Origin: Clostridium aceticum
GTDB taxonomy: Bacteria > Bacillota > Clostridia > Peptostreptococcales > Natronincolaceae
Direction of reading: 5' to 3'
Assembly (NCBI RefSeq): GCF_001042715.1
Contig: NZ_CP009687.1
Span: forward strand, 3,959,418-4,023,417
Length of the DNA: 64,000 bases
Shown here: piece after piece, positions 18,098-31,657 of the stretch
Layout: the number at the start of each line of letters is the position of its first letter
Numbering within the stretch: position 1 is the first letter of the stretch
Translations under genes and position numbers: made by a program
Notes under the pieces: model-generated
The model's database searches: none
Told to the model about the DNA's origin: nothing
What the model saw: only the letters and a program-made list of their open reading frames with translations

Positions 18098-19321
18098 TTA
18101 TTCTAAAAGTAACCCCTCATGATGCCTTAGTAAAACCTTTATTGTCTTTTCTAATAGTTTTTCTCTGCCTATTGTAGGTAAAAAATCTGCACTTGGTAAA
18201 AGTTTTTTTTGTTTATCTTCTACCTTTTGTTTATCTTTACAATAAATTTCTATACTTCTTCTTAAAAGTCCTTCTAAAGTGTAAACATAAAAAGGATTAA
18301 TATCATTATACTCTGCCAATGTTTCTACTAACCCAATAACAATATCAGCATAGCTACAGCCTTCTCCTAAATCCATCAGTAGTGCCCATTTAGGTATAAT
18401 TTCCTCTAGTAGTAGTCTGTTGAGGGGTTTTATAGGAGATAGGTGATATAATTCTGCCAATAATTTTATCATTTTTTCTTCCCCGCTCATTAAAAACTTC
18501 AATGCTTTTTCTTCACAAAGACCGTTTTTAATATAATATTTCTTACCTTCTAATCCTTTTAGTACCCTTATCGTATCAAAGTAACCGAGCTTCATATTAT
18601 ATCGGGCTCTTTTTTTGGTAAAGTCCATGACGCCTCCTAAATCCCGATAAGGTTGTATATAAATAACTTCTAAGTCTTCTTTCTCTACCTTTTTAATCCT
18701 TCCTATGCTTAATAAACGTACCGCCACTATTTTTTTATACCCCTTATTATACAACATATCTATAGGAAGGTTATTATAAAAACTCCCATCTAAAAACTTT
18801 TTGCCATCCAATTTCTTTGACTTAAAAATCGGCAGATAAGAAGAAGCCATAAGGTAATCTACAATTTTTCCTGAAGGTATTTCCTCCTTATAAATTTCTA
18901 AAGGCTTAAAGTCTGTTAAAGATACAGTAACAAAGCCAAACTCCTTTGGAGACTGTATAATCTTCTCCTCTTTAATGGTATCTTTAATAAGATTTTCCAA
19001 GGGCCTTGCATCGAAGCCAAAACCTTTTACAAATTTTCGTATTTCCTCCAGAAAAATATGTATGCTTCTATTATTAATTTGAGCTCCTGACAGCATTTCA
19101 TAAATTCGGTCATCTATATCCATCACCATATGCGGAGTAATATTGTACCATATATCATAAGCTATATCAAAATCCTCTTGAATCATCAATGCGCCATTTA
19201 GAGCCCCCACAGAGGTTCCTGTAATTCCCTGAAATTCCAAACCTAGTTGCCTAAAAGCTTGCCATGCACCTACTTGATAAGCACCTTTAGCTCCACCACC
19301 CTCTAGGGTCAATCCTAGCAT
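18098..19321 (-). CDS. Patatin-like phospholipase
   Basis: 407-residue serine hydrolase. The N-terminal patatin domain has the oxyanion glycine motif GGGAKGAYQVG, the nucleophile motif GTSVG, and the catalytic Asp in DGSFYNN. The remaining roughly 200 C-terminal residues are helical and unassigned. Patatin proteins hydrolyse acyl ester bonds in phospholipids. No signal peptide is present, so it is cytoplasmic or peripheral to the membrane. AGGAGGGG precedes ATG at 19321. Substrate and physiological role are unknown. Confidence 0.92.
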   Translation of the reverse strand: MLGLTLEGGGAKGAYQVGAWQAFRQLGLEFQGITGTSVGALNGALMIQEDFDIAYDIWYNITPHMVMDIDDRIYEMLSGAQINNRSIHIFLEEIRKFVKGFGFDARPLENLIKDTIKEEKIIQSPKEFGFVTVSLTDFKPLEIYKEEIPSGKIVDYLMASSYLPIFKSKKLDGKKFLDGSFYNNLPIDMLYNKGYKKIVAVRLLSIGRIKKVEKEDLEVIYIQPYRDLGGVMDFTKKRARYNMKLGYFDTIRVLKGLEGKKYYIKNGLCEEKALKFLMSGEEKMIKLLAELYHLSPIKPLNRLLLEEIIPKWALLMDLGEGCSYADIVIGLVETLAEYNDINPFYVYTLEGLLRRSIEIYCKDKQKVEDKQKKLLPSADFLPTIGREKLLEKTIKVLLRHHEGLLLE

Positions 19322-19510
19322 TTCTTCCCCTCCTTTAGTTTATAAAAGTTTATCAATACTATATTTATCATCCTCAGATTCACTTAAGCAATAGTTTATA
19401 GGTTTAATAAAGCTATAAAAATAATCTTACCATAACATTTTATAGTGTTATATCTATTATACGCTAAACCTTGAATATGGAACCTTATATTCAAAAGTAA
19501 AATATCAAGA

Positions 19511-19630
19511 TCATAGGCGTTAACTTAACACAATTATTGCCAAAATTCTCTCCAAATGTCATCCTGAGGGTAGCAAAGGATCTTGGAATAACGAAGGATG
19601 ATAAATTATGGTTTAACTTAATGTTAGTGA
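19511..19630. mobile_element. MITE family 1, copy 7 (short, 120 bp) with perfect TSD
   Basis: Runs from TCATAGGCGTTAAC to AATGTTAGTGA. Identical 8-mers TATCAAGA lie at 19503-19510 and 19631-19638. It sits between the PFOR terminator and the patatin gene. Confidence 0.9.
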
Positions 19631-19647
19631 TATCAAGATAAAAAAAC

Positions 19648-19679
19648 AAGGCGAAGTCCTAAACATAGGACTTCGCCTT
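19648..19679 (-). terminator. PFOR terminator
   Basis: A perfect 13-bp stem (AAGGCGAAGTCCT / AGGACTTCGCCTT) with a 6-nt loop and a run of T on the minus strand, 20 bp after the PFOR stop. Confidence 0.92.
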
Positions 19680-19698
19680 TCATCATTCTATTTTATTA

Positions 19699-23623
<3,925 letters not shown>

Positions 23624-23971
23624 ATGATTGTTGGTCATGAAAAAGATTTAGAAAACATCAAAGTTACACATCCCGAGGCAAAAAATGCCTTAATGAAGGT
23701 ATTAGTATCCCCTAACGTTGGTTGGGAAAGTCATGTAATGCGTATATTTGAATTAGCAGAAGGCGGTCATACCCCTAGACATACTCATCCTTGGCCCCAT
23801 ATTAATTATGTCATTCGTGGGAAAGGAAGTTTACATCTTGATGGAAAAGATTATATCATTGAAGCCGGATCTTTCGCATATGTACCTTCTGAAGTAATTC
23901 ATCAATTTAGAAATGTTGGCACTGAGAAGCTAGAATTTATGTGCATTGTTCCGACAAAAGGACATCAATAA
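23624..23971 (+). CDS. Single-domain cupin protein
   Basis: 115-residue cupin. The metal-ligand histidines are visible in PRHTHPWPHINYVI (motif 1) and VPSEVIHQF (motif 2). A strong AGGAGG site precedes ATG at 23624. Proteins of this type are small beta-barrel metalloproteins with varied roles (isomerases, dioxygenases, sensors). Nothing nearby specifies the ligand: PFOR is divergent on the left, threonine dehydrogenase is convergent on the right. Function not assigned. Confidence 0.85.
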   Translation: MIVGHEKDLENIKVTHPEAKNALMKVLVSPNVGWESHVMRIFELAEGGHTPRHTHPWPHINYVIRGKGSLHLDGKDYIIEAGSFAYVPSEVIHQFRNVGTEKLEFMCIVPTKGHQ

Positions 23972-24295
23972 GTTTGCTTGGTCTGTCCCTTTGATACATT
24001 ATACATGAAATTGATTAAAGCCTCAACAAAAAAAAAGCAACTTTCCGACTTTTTTTGTCTTTTTTTTAACATAGGTTTATCTATGCCTCTACGCCAGTAA
24101 TATACAACTATAAATTTTTATTACCAATCTTTCATCTCTATAATTTTTTAGGTGAATCTATCCATTTAAAGGCTGTTGATGCTGCCTTAACTATATCAAT
24201 CCCTTTCTCCTTTGTATTGAAAGTACTTTCTAAAACTAAAAATTTTTGCACTTATCTTCAAAACCCTCTCAGTTGTTAGCGAGAGGGTTTTGTCC
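23972..24295. other. Gap after the cupin gene, no gene seen
   Basis: Mostly A/T homopolymer runs (a long A run near 24026 and a T run near 24060). Near the right end is the threonine dehydrogenase terminator, AAACCCTCTC / GAGAGGGTTT (24260-24290), acting on the minus strand. I see no coding frame with a ribosome site. Confidence 0.6.
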
Positions 24296-25252
24296 TTAGT
24301 ATTGAATATTCAGTTTTTTACTTAATTTATCTAACATATCTACTGTCATAGAAGCTAAATCATATTTAGGGTTCCAACCCCATTGTTTTCTTGCTTCACT
24401 ATCATCTAAAGAATTTGGCCAAGATTCAGCGATTTTCTGTATATCAGGGTTTACATTATAGTGCATTTCAAAATCTGGTACATGTTTTTTAATTTCTGCG
24501 GCTATTCCTTCGGGATCAAAGCTCATAGCCGTAATATTAAAGGCGTTTCTATGAATCAGTTTAGAAGGGTCTGCCTCCATTAGCTGTACAATGGCCTCCA
24601 AAGCATCTGGCATGTACATCATATCCATATAAGTACCTTTATCTAAAAAGCAGGAGTACTTTTTATTTTTAAGGGCCTCATAGTAAATATGAACTGCATA
24701 GTCGGTTGTTCCTCCCCCCGGCAGTGCTACGTTGGAAATAATTCCTGGAAAACGTACACCTCGTGTATCAAGATTGTATTTTTGATAATAATAGTCACAA
24801 AGAAGTTCTCCTGCTACCTTTGTCACACCATAAATCGTCGTAGGCCGCATCACCGTATCCTGTGGTGTCTGATCCTTAGGTGTAGAGGGACCAAATACAG
24901 CAATAGAACTAGGTACACACACAGCACATTGATTTTCTCTGGCAACTTCCAGTGTATTATAAAGCCCATTCATATTTATGTCCCATGCAATTGCTGGGTT
25001 TTGTTCCCCAGTAGCAGATAAAACTGCTGCCAAATGAAGAATTGTATCGACTTTGTGTTTCTTAACAGCATCAGCGATTTGTTGTGCATTTGTAACATCC
25101 ACGATTTCAAAAGGCTCTGATGTAGCTATTGAGTCTTCTTTCTTACTTCTGCTACTAGATATAACATTGTTAGTACCATAGGTGTTTCTTAAATACATAA
25201 CTAGTTCTGAGCCTATTTGTCCTAATGAGCCAGTTACTAATATTTTTTTCAA
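24296..25252 (-). CDS. L-threonine 3-dehydrogenase, short-chain (GalE-like) type
   Basis: NAD-dependent extended short-chain dehydrogenase of about 318 residues, oxidising threonine to 2-amino-3-oxobutyrate on the way to glycine and acetyl-CoA. The Rossmann motif TGSLGQIG and the YxxxK catalytic pair (YGVTK) are present. The stretches FPGIIS, LPGGGTTDYAVHIYYEA and MYMPDALEA are characteristic of the epimerase-like threonine dehydrogenases. The frame opens at a GTG (25261) within the GAGG site; TTG at 25252 (KKILVTG) has proper spacing and is preferred. No kbl (2-amino-3-ketobutyrate ligase) gene is adjacent. Confidence 0.88.
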   Translation of the reverse strand: MKKILVTGSLGQIGSELVMYLRNTYGTNNVISSSRSKKEDSIATSEPFEIVDVTNAQQIADAVKKHKVDTILHLAAVLSATGEQNPAIAWDINMNGLYNTLEVARENQCAVCVPSSIAVFGPSTPKDQTPQDTVMRPTTIYGVTKVAGELLCDYYYQKYNLDTRGVRFPGIISNVALPGGGTTDYAVHIYYEALKNKKYSCFLDKGTYMDMMYMPDALEAIVQLMEADPSKLIHRNAFNITAMSFDPEGIAAEIKKHVPDFEMHYNVNPDIQKIAESWPNSLDDSEARKQWGWNPKYDLASMTVDMLDKLSKKLNIQY

Positions 25253-25462
25253 TATTTCCACCTCTTTAAAATAAAGTCTATTTATATAAAAACACTATTC
25301 CATATATTTATTATTCTTTAAAAAGAGTTTTTTCAAACACCTATTCTTATTAATTTTATTGTTATTTTTATAAGAAATTTCCATGAACCTCTGCAATTGG
25401 ACATAATGTATAATTTTTGATATGATAGCCTAGAATATAATAATAAAGGAGCGTTTTATTTT

Positions 25463-26209
25463 ATGGATAATACAAAAGTTTTAGCGGTAGTAGGAAATCG
25501 TGAAATTACTGAAGGAGACGTACAAGCTATTATAAAAAGTCTTGATCCTCAGCGTGCTGTACAGTTTCACACAGAAGAAGGTAAACAACAGTTATTAGAG
25601 GAAATCATCGACCATGAGTTAATGTACCTAGATGCAATTGATAGCGGCTTAACGGAAGAAGAAGCTTATCAAAAAGAGTTGAAGAAAATTTCTGAAAACT
25701 TCTTAAAGCAATATGCTATCAATCGATTAATAAAAGATGCTAAAGTTGAGGATGAGGAATTACAAAATTATTACGAAGATCATAAAGACTATTTTAAGAG
25801 TCCTGCTACTGCTAAAGCTAGCCACATTTTAGTAGATAGTGAAGAAAAGGCAGAAGAAATCTTAAAAGAGATCAATGAAGGCCTTTCTTTCGAAGAAGCT
25901 GCATCTAAGTATTCAAGCTGTCCTTCTAAGGCCCAGGGGGGCAATTTAGGTGAATTCTCAAAAGGAAAAATGGTTCCTGAGTTTGAAGAGGCTGCTTTTA
26001 ATATGGAAAAAGACGAGATAAGTAAACCTGTAAAAACTCAATTTGGTTATCATCTTATTAAGTTATTTGATCTTAAAAAAGAGGATATTAAGCCCCTTAA
26101 TGAAGTAAAAGATCGATTAACCCAACAGCTATTAGGTCAAAAGCAACAGCAATTATATCTCCAAAAAGCTAATGAGCTAAGAGATAAATATACAGTAACA
26201 ATGAAATAG
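25463..26209 (+). CDS. Parvulin-type peptidyl-prolyl isomerase
   Basis: 248 residues. An N-terminal SurA/trigger-like helical domain (residues about 1-110) is followed by a PpiC rotamase domain (about 115-210) with KASHILV, YSSCPSKAQGGNLGEF and TQFGYHLIKL, then a C-terminal helix. No signal peptide or lipobox is visible, so unlike PrsA it should be cytoplasmic. It catalyses cis-trans isomerisation of prolyl bonds. The preceding AAAGGAG site supports the start. It is separated from the downstream methionine operon, which has its own promoter and riboswitch. Confidence 0.9.
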   Translation: MDNTKVLAVVGNREITEGDVQAIIKSLDPQRAVQFHTEEGKQQLLEEIIDHELMYLDAIDSGLTEEEAYQKELKKISENFLKQYAINRLIKDAKVEDEELQNYYEDHKDYFKSPATAKASHILVDSEEKAEEILKEINEGLSFEEAASKYSSCPSKAQGGNLGEFSKGKMVPEFEEAAFNMEKDEISKPVKTQFGYHLIKLFDLKKEDIKPLNEVKDRLTQQLLGQKQQQLYLQKANELRDKYTVTMK

Positions 26210-26248
26210 GCAACTGAAAAATATGTTTTTGAATAATCAAAATTTTTC

Positions 26249-26277
26249 TTGACATTCTTTTTCTTTAGTGATAAATT
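26249..26277 (+). promoter_or_regulatory. Promoter of the SAM-riboswitch methionine operon
   Basis: Consensus -35 TTGACA, 17-bp spacer, -10 TAAATT. Transcription would start about 26284, 20 nt before the aptamer. Confidence 0.75.
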
Positions 26278-26302
26278 AGATATCAGAAAATTTTATACTT
26301 TA

Positions 26303-26409
26303 CTCTTATAAAGAGAGGTGGAGGGACTGGCCCTGTGAAACCCGGCAACCAGCACATAAGGTGCATGGTGCTAATTCCTGTAGGTAATGCTGTACCTACG
26401 AGATGAGAG
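26303..26409 (+). promoter_or_regulatory. SAM-I (S-box) riboswitch
   Basis: P1 arms CTCTTAT (26303-26309) and ATGAGAG (26403-26409) enclose the conserved S-box segments GAGAGGTGGAGGGACTGGCC, GAAACCCGGCAACC and the K-turn and P3/P4 regions. An intrinsic terminator follows, so S-adenosylmethionine should switch off metY-metA. Confidence 0.97.
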
Positions 26410-26433
26410 GATAGGTAATCAAAATACTTATGC

Positions 26434-26464
26434 GCTTCTCCAATCTCTGGAGAAGCTTTTTTAT
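26434..26464 (+). terminator. SAM riboswitch terminator
   Basis: GCTTCTCC / GGAGAAGC stem with a 7-nt loop and a T run (26457-26462), 25 nt after the aptamer and before metY. Confidence 0.92.
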
Positions 26465-26467
26465 TAG

Positions 26468-27790
<1,323 letters not shown>

Positions 27791-27812
27791 TATAAAGGAG
27801 GAAAAGATTTAA

Positions 27813-28733
27813 ATGCCTGTTAAAATACCTGATCACCTGCCAGCTACGGAAATTTTAAATAAGGAAAATATCTTTGCCATGACAAAAAGTCGTGCCCTTA
27901 CCCAAGATATTCGTGCCTTAAAAATTGGTATTTTAAATTTAATGCCAACAAAGATTACGACAGAAGTTCAAATTTTAAGGTTGCTGGGCAATTCCCCTTT
28001 GCAGGTTGACATTGTGCTTCTGCATCCTAAGAGTTATAGATCGAAACATACTCCAGAAAAGCACTTAACCTCTTTTTATAAGACCTTTGATGATATAAAG
28101 GAGGAGAAGTTTGACGGACTTATTATCACTGGTGCACCGGTAGAACACTTAGCCTTTGAAGAGGTAGCCTACTGGGAGGAACTCAAAGAAATTATGGCAT
28201 GGCAGCTTCATAACGTAACCTCCACCCTCCATATATGCTGGGGGGCCCAAGCTGGTTTGTATTACCACTTTGGTGTTCCAAAGTATACTTTACCATCAAA
28301 AATGTTTGGTATATTTCCCCATACAGTGGCAAAAAGTAATGTGCCGCTTCTCAGGGGTTTTGATGATATCTTTGTAGCACCTCATTCTAGACATACTGAA
28401 GTAAGAAGGGAAGATATCGAAAAAGTTCCAGAGCTTGAAATTTTGTCAGAATCAGAGGAAAGTGGAATTTATATCGTAGCTACCAAAGATGGACGACAGG
28501 TTTTTGTAACAGGACACTCAGAATATGAACCACTAACTTTAAAAGCAGAATACGACCGAGATGTAACGGCTGGAAAAGAAATAGAAAAACCCAAAAACTA
28601 CTTTCCTAATGACGATCCTACAAAACCACCTGTAGTGAATTGGAGAAGTCACGCCAATCTCTTATTCTCTAACTGGCTAAATTACTATGTTTACCAACAA
28701 ACACCTTATAATATTAATGAAGTTTCAAAATAG
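27813..28733 (+). CDS. metA: Homoserine O-acetyltransferase (MetA family)
   Basis: 306-residue MetA-fold enzyme that activates homoserine. Catalytic Cys142 lies in LHICWGAQ, and the His-Glu pair lies in TGHSEYE. Residue 111 (ITGAPVE) is Glu. In this family Glu111 gives acetyl-CoA specificity, while Gly gives succinyl-CoA, so the common name homoserine succinyltransferase would be wrong here. It is translationally spaced from metY by 22 bp with an AAAGGAGG site. Both genes are under SAM riboswitch control, and a terminator follows. Confidence 0.95.
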   Translation: MPVKIPDHLPATEILNKENIFAMTKSRALTQDIRALKIGILNLMPTKITTEVQILRLLGNSPLQVDIVLLHPKSYRSKHTPEKHLTSFYKTFDDIKEEKFDGLIITGAPVEHLAFEEVAYWEELKEIMAWQLHNVTSTLHICWGAQAGLYYHFGVPKYTLPSKMFGIFPHTVAKSNVPLLRGFDDIFVAPHSRHTEVRREDIEKVPELEILSESEESGIYIVATKDGRQVFVTGHSEYEPLTLKAEYDRDVTAGKEIEKPKNYFPNDDPTKPPVVNWRSHANLLFSNWLNYYVYQQTPYNINEVSK

Positions 28734-28816
28734 AAGCTTTAACAAACGAATGTGCTTTGTTAGAATAATGAATCTCTACTGAGGCTTAAAAATTATCAAG
28801 GATAATCATGTACAAG

Positions 28817-28860
28817 AAAAGGAGAGAATAGATATAGTATATCTGTACTCTCCTTTTCTT
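28817..28860 (+). terminator. metA terminator
   Basis: AAAAGGAGAG and CTCTCCTTTT arms with an AT-rich loop, followed by CTTTTC, about 85 bp after the stop. Confidence 0.8.
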
Positions 28861-28906
28861 TTCAAACTTATTACAAGTTTATTTAAAGTAATATTGGTGT
28901 TTTTAT

Positions 28907-28983
28907 GTCATCCTGAGCATAGCGAAGGATCTTAACTTTTCTGGTCCTTTCCTAAGATCTCCGGTTCCCTCAAAGTGACAAAT
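28907..28983. repeat. MITE family 1 fragment (copy 8)
   Basis: Core palindrome only: GTCATCCTGAGCATAGCGAAG on the left and CCCTCAAAGTGACAAAT on the right. Both TCATWRGCG ends are missing. A degraded remnant between metA and the small ORF. Confidence 0.65.
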
Positions 28984-29085
28984 AGGTTGAATTTATTACC
29001 TAATTTTTATCAAACTTACTCTCAATTGATTTATTCTGAATCAATATCCAATATTTAGAATAGTTTAATTTTTTAGATAATTATA

Positions 29086-29114
29086 TTGACAGCATCTATT
29101 GATGCTGTTATAAT
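29086..29114 (+). promoter_or_regulatory. Consensus promoter with palindromic operator in the spacer
   Basis: TTGACA and TATAAT are both perfect and are separated by exactly 17 bp. The spacer holds the perfect inverted repeat ACAGCATC-TATT-GATGCTGT (29089-29108), which would block polymerase when bound. The next start codon on this strand is the small ORF at 29183. Confidence 0.85.
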
Positions 29115-29182
29115 ACTTATTAAATAATATTTAATTTTGTATTAAAAAAATTAATTAACTATTAAAATTTTAAGGGAAAAGG

Positions 29183-29392
29183 ATGATATCCATGCTTTGT
29201 AAAAAAATAGAAAATCAAAAAGAAAAAAATACATTAACTACTTCTATAAAAACTAAAGAAAAGTTATCTTTAGTAGAAAAAGCCTCCAAAGATCCTAAAC
29301 CTTTTACTACTGAAAATACTCTAGCCCACAATAACTGTACCTTAAACTTTTGGGGAGCAGGGCCTATGGATCGGGATCTTAAATTCTACTAA
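29183..29392 (+). CDS. Small protein of unknown function (66-69 aa)
   Basis: A lysine- and threonine-rich N-terminal half leads to a distinct C-terminus, CTLNFWGAGPMDRDLKFY. Two starts are possible: ATG 29183 (6 nt after AAGGG) or ATG 29192 (6 nt after AAAGGATG). The case for a real gene rests on the consensus promoter with an operator-like palindrome 70 bp upstream, a ribosome site and a GC-rich hairpin after the stop (about 29427-29462). There is no signal peptide or transmembrane segment. I do not recognise the family. A regulatory peptide or modified-peptide precursor can be imagined, but no modifying enzyme is evident beside it. Confidence 0.55.
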   Translation: MISMLCKKIENQKEKNTLTTSIKTKEKLSLVEKASKDPKPFTTENTLAHNNCTLNFWGAGPMDRDLKFY

Positions 29393-29489
29393 ATTACCCT
29401 TTATCTGAACTTTTTCTTTTAGGGTTAAGACCCCTACCTCTAAGCGTTGGTGTAGGTGGGCTTTTCAGCTTGCTGAAACCAGTTGATTT

Positions 29490-30176
29490 TTAGCCTAATT
29501 CTACAGTATTATATTCCAGTTCAAAGGTGTTAATGAATAGAATTTTCTTCCTAAGGAGTTCTCCTCTGCCTATAAGTAATTTCAACACTTCGCTAACTTC
29601 TATTGAAGCCACTAATGCGGGAGTAAAGGAAGGGTTTCCCAATTCTTTTTCTACTCCCTTTATATCCTTTTTCGTATAGATTTTATCTAATGTCCTATCT
29701 CCTGGAAGAATTGTTGTTACTTGTCCATACCATCCAGCGATGGCTCCATGGACTAAAGGTATCCCAAATTTTTCTGCAGTCTCCTGTAAAACAAACCTAG
29801 TTTCTATATTGTCTAGTGCATCGATGATTACATCATGTCCCTGTAGGATTTCTTCGCTATTTTCCTTAGTCAGCCTGCCAACGATTGCATTTACATGTAC
29901 ATGTGGATTTACCAGTGCCATTCTTGACTTAGCTGTTTGAGATTTGCTCTTTCCTAAAGTTTCTTCATTGGATAGGATTTGTCGGTTCAGATTTGTTTCG
30001 TCAAAAACATCCCCATCTACCGCTGTTATGTAACCTATGCCTAGTCTTCCTAGCATTTCAATAATGTAGCCCCCAAGGCCCCCACACCCAATAACGCATA
30101 CCTTATGATTTTTTAACTGCCGATTCTCCTCTTCAGACAGTGTTTTCATATTTCTTTCATATCTTTGCAGTGTCAC
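29490..30176 (-). CDS. HesA/MoeB/ThiF-family E1-like adenylyltransferase
   Basis: 228-residue E1-like enzyme. The nucleotide motif GCGGLGGYIIE and the substrate-arginine region NLNRQILSNEETLGKSK are present. A C-terminal segment corresponds to the usual adenylation fold, but the zinc-binding CxxC pairs of MoeB are missing. Family members adenylate the C-terminal glycine of MoaD/ThiS-type carriers. The start is GTG (MTLQRYERN) after GGGAGGGAG. The neighbours are unrelated. It could serve the MoaD-type carrier at 1884-2111, since the thiamine carrier has its own ThiF at 39337-40143 (inference). Confidence 0.88.
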   Translation of the reverse strand: MTLQRYERNMKTLSEEENRQLKNHKVCVIGCGGLGGYIIEMLGRLGIGYITAVDGDVFDETNLNRQILSNEETLGKSKSQTAKSRMALVNPHVHVNAIVGRLTKENSEEILQGHDVIIDALDNIETRFVLQETAEKFGIPLVHGAIAGWYGQVTTILPGDRTLDKIYTKKDIKGVEKELGNPSFTPALVASIEVSEVLKLLIGRGELLRKKILFINTFELEYNTVELG

Positions 30177-30322
30177 AATACTCCCTCCCCTATATATCTT
30201 TATTTAGTTTTTATTATACTATATTTTATCTGGCGGTTGGCGAAATCTTTAGAATATTTTTTATAAACAACAGCCCCACCTTCGTATAATTTGTAGGTGA
30301 GGCCTCCTCGCTAAAAAACAGC

Positions 30323-31399
30323 TTATTTGAAGGGCTTGTACTGATTTACGGGAAGAATTCGTGCAATATATACACGGTCTATCATAACATTACCATGTTT
30401 CTTCCCACCAGGAGACCTTACATTGAAGTATTCTTGATTGTATTGAATACCTCTGGTAGAGTCTTGACTGGACCAGTATTTTAAGCCTATAATTTGATTA
30501 CCCTCTCTAATCCACTCTAGAAATACAGCTGTATGTCCTGTATTATTCTCTCTGCTTATGTCAATAAAATCCCCCGCCGCAGCTTCTTCAAGGTTGCGTA
30601 TTCGCTGACCTATTCCATATTTTTCTACAGCAACAGCTATATTGTTCTGGTGCTTAGGCCCTTGTGCTGCGTACCAAGTAAGAACAAAATCATATAACTC
30701 ATCCCATGTCATACCATTGAAATGATCCGGAGAAATACCTAACTGCCTGTTCCTAGCCTGCATTGCCTTAAAAAAGACTTCAAAGGTAATCCCCGAACAG
30801 TGACTTGCCCTATTACCGCTAGGATGGGCCTTTAGCAGTACTTGATCTTGATAATGAAGTGTTGTAGTTACTCCATTATAATTAGCATAATCATTATTCA
30901 GTAGGTAAGGGTACCTCCCCCCACCCATGTTGTAGCCTTTGATTGCTTCTAAAACATATGGATTTAAATGTTGACTTAAATTTCTATCCATTGCTGGTGG
31001 TGCAGGTACTGTTTGTTCCTCCACCTGACTGACCTGTTCTGCTATTTCTTTCTGTTTTTCTATCTGTTCTTCTTTCTTTTCAGCTGCTTCTGCACTTTCC
31101 TTCTCGTCTTCGATTTTTATTTCTTCTCTAGATTCTTCAGATTCTTCTTCTTCCTGCACTCCCGCTATGCTATAGTCTGTTTCCTTTTCTTCCAGTAACA
31201 ACTGTTTCTTCACTTTATTCTGTGCTGGTAGAGGATTGTGTGACTGAGTAGAAAAATCTTCTGTAAGATATGTACTATTATCTACTAGCACACTATTTTC
31301 TTCTACAAAGGGTTTATACATAGCAAAAACTACAATCGTCATCATACATAAAATAAGGGTTGTTATAAAGGCAAGTGTTTTTTTATGACGCATCTTCAT
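30323..31399 (-). CDS. Membrane-anchored NlpC/P60- or CHAP-like protein
   Basis: 358 residues. A short basic N-terminus and one transmembrane helix (residues about 9-27) are followed by a low-complexity Glu/Lys-rich stretch (about 60-125), then a globular C-terminal domain. The domain has a Cys in ASHCSGITFEVF and a His in NTGHTAVFLEW, the order and spacing of a papain-like cell-wall peptidase (NlpC/P60 or CHAP). It should be external, tethered to the membrane, and might cut peptidoglycan peptides. AAAGGAG precedes the ATG. The domain assignment is from motif pattern only. Confidence 0.7.
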   Translation of the reverse strand: MKMRHKKTLAFITTLILCMMTIVVFAMYKPFVEENSVLVDNSTYLTEDFSTQSHNPLPAQNKVKKQLLLEEKETDYSIAGVQEEEESEESREEIKIEDEKESAEAAEKKEEQIEKQKEIAEQVSQVEEQTVPAPPAMDRNLSQHLNPYVLEAIKGYNMGGGRYPYLLNNDYANYNGVTTTLHYQDQVLLKAHPSGNRASHCSGITFEVFFKAMQARNRQLGISPDHFNGMTWDELYDFVLTWYAAQGPKHQNNIAVAVEKYGIGQRIRNLEEAAAGDFIDISRENNTGHTAVFLEWIREGNQIIGLKYWSSQDSTRGIQYNQEYFNVRSPGGKKHGNVMIDRVYIARILPVNQYKPFK

Positions 31400-31533
31400 C
31401 CTACTCCTTTTTTATACTGAGTTTATAGTAATCGCCTGTAAAACCATACTATTTCAGGTGAAATTACTCTTTACAACTTATTATACTAGACATGAAAATT
31501 ACTAGATATAAGAAATATTTGTAAAAATACAAT

Positions 31534-31561
31534 AAAAAAACCTGCTGATGTGATTCAGCAG
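31534..31561 (-). terminator. glnS terminator
   Basis: CTGCTGA / TCAGCAG stem followed on the minus strand by seven T residues, about 100 bp after the glnS stop. Confidence 0.85.
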
Positions 31562-31657
31562 ATCTCTTATTCTTCATTTGTGGCATATTTCAGTTTTAAG
31601 GGTGCTTTACTACTTCTACCTTAGGAAGTTCTCTCATAGATAGAAGGTAAAGTTAGA

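Noticed and set aside
29183-30176. Small ORF plus ThiF-like enzyme as a peptide-modification (microcin C-like) cluster
   Set aside because: The genes are convergent, the E1-like enzyme resembles general MoeB/HesA proteins, and no transporter or protease is present.
31013-31198. Plus-strand Phe/Leu-rich ORF that looks like a membrane peptide
   Set aside because: It is the antisense of the Glu/Lys-rich segment of the 30323-31399 protein, so hydrophobicity is a by-product of reverse-complementing GAA/GAG codons.
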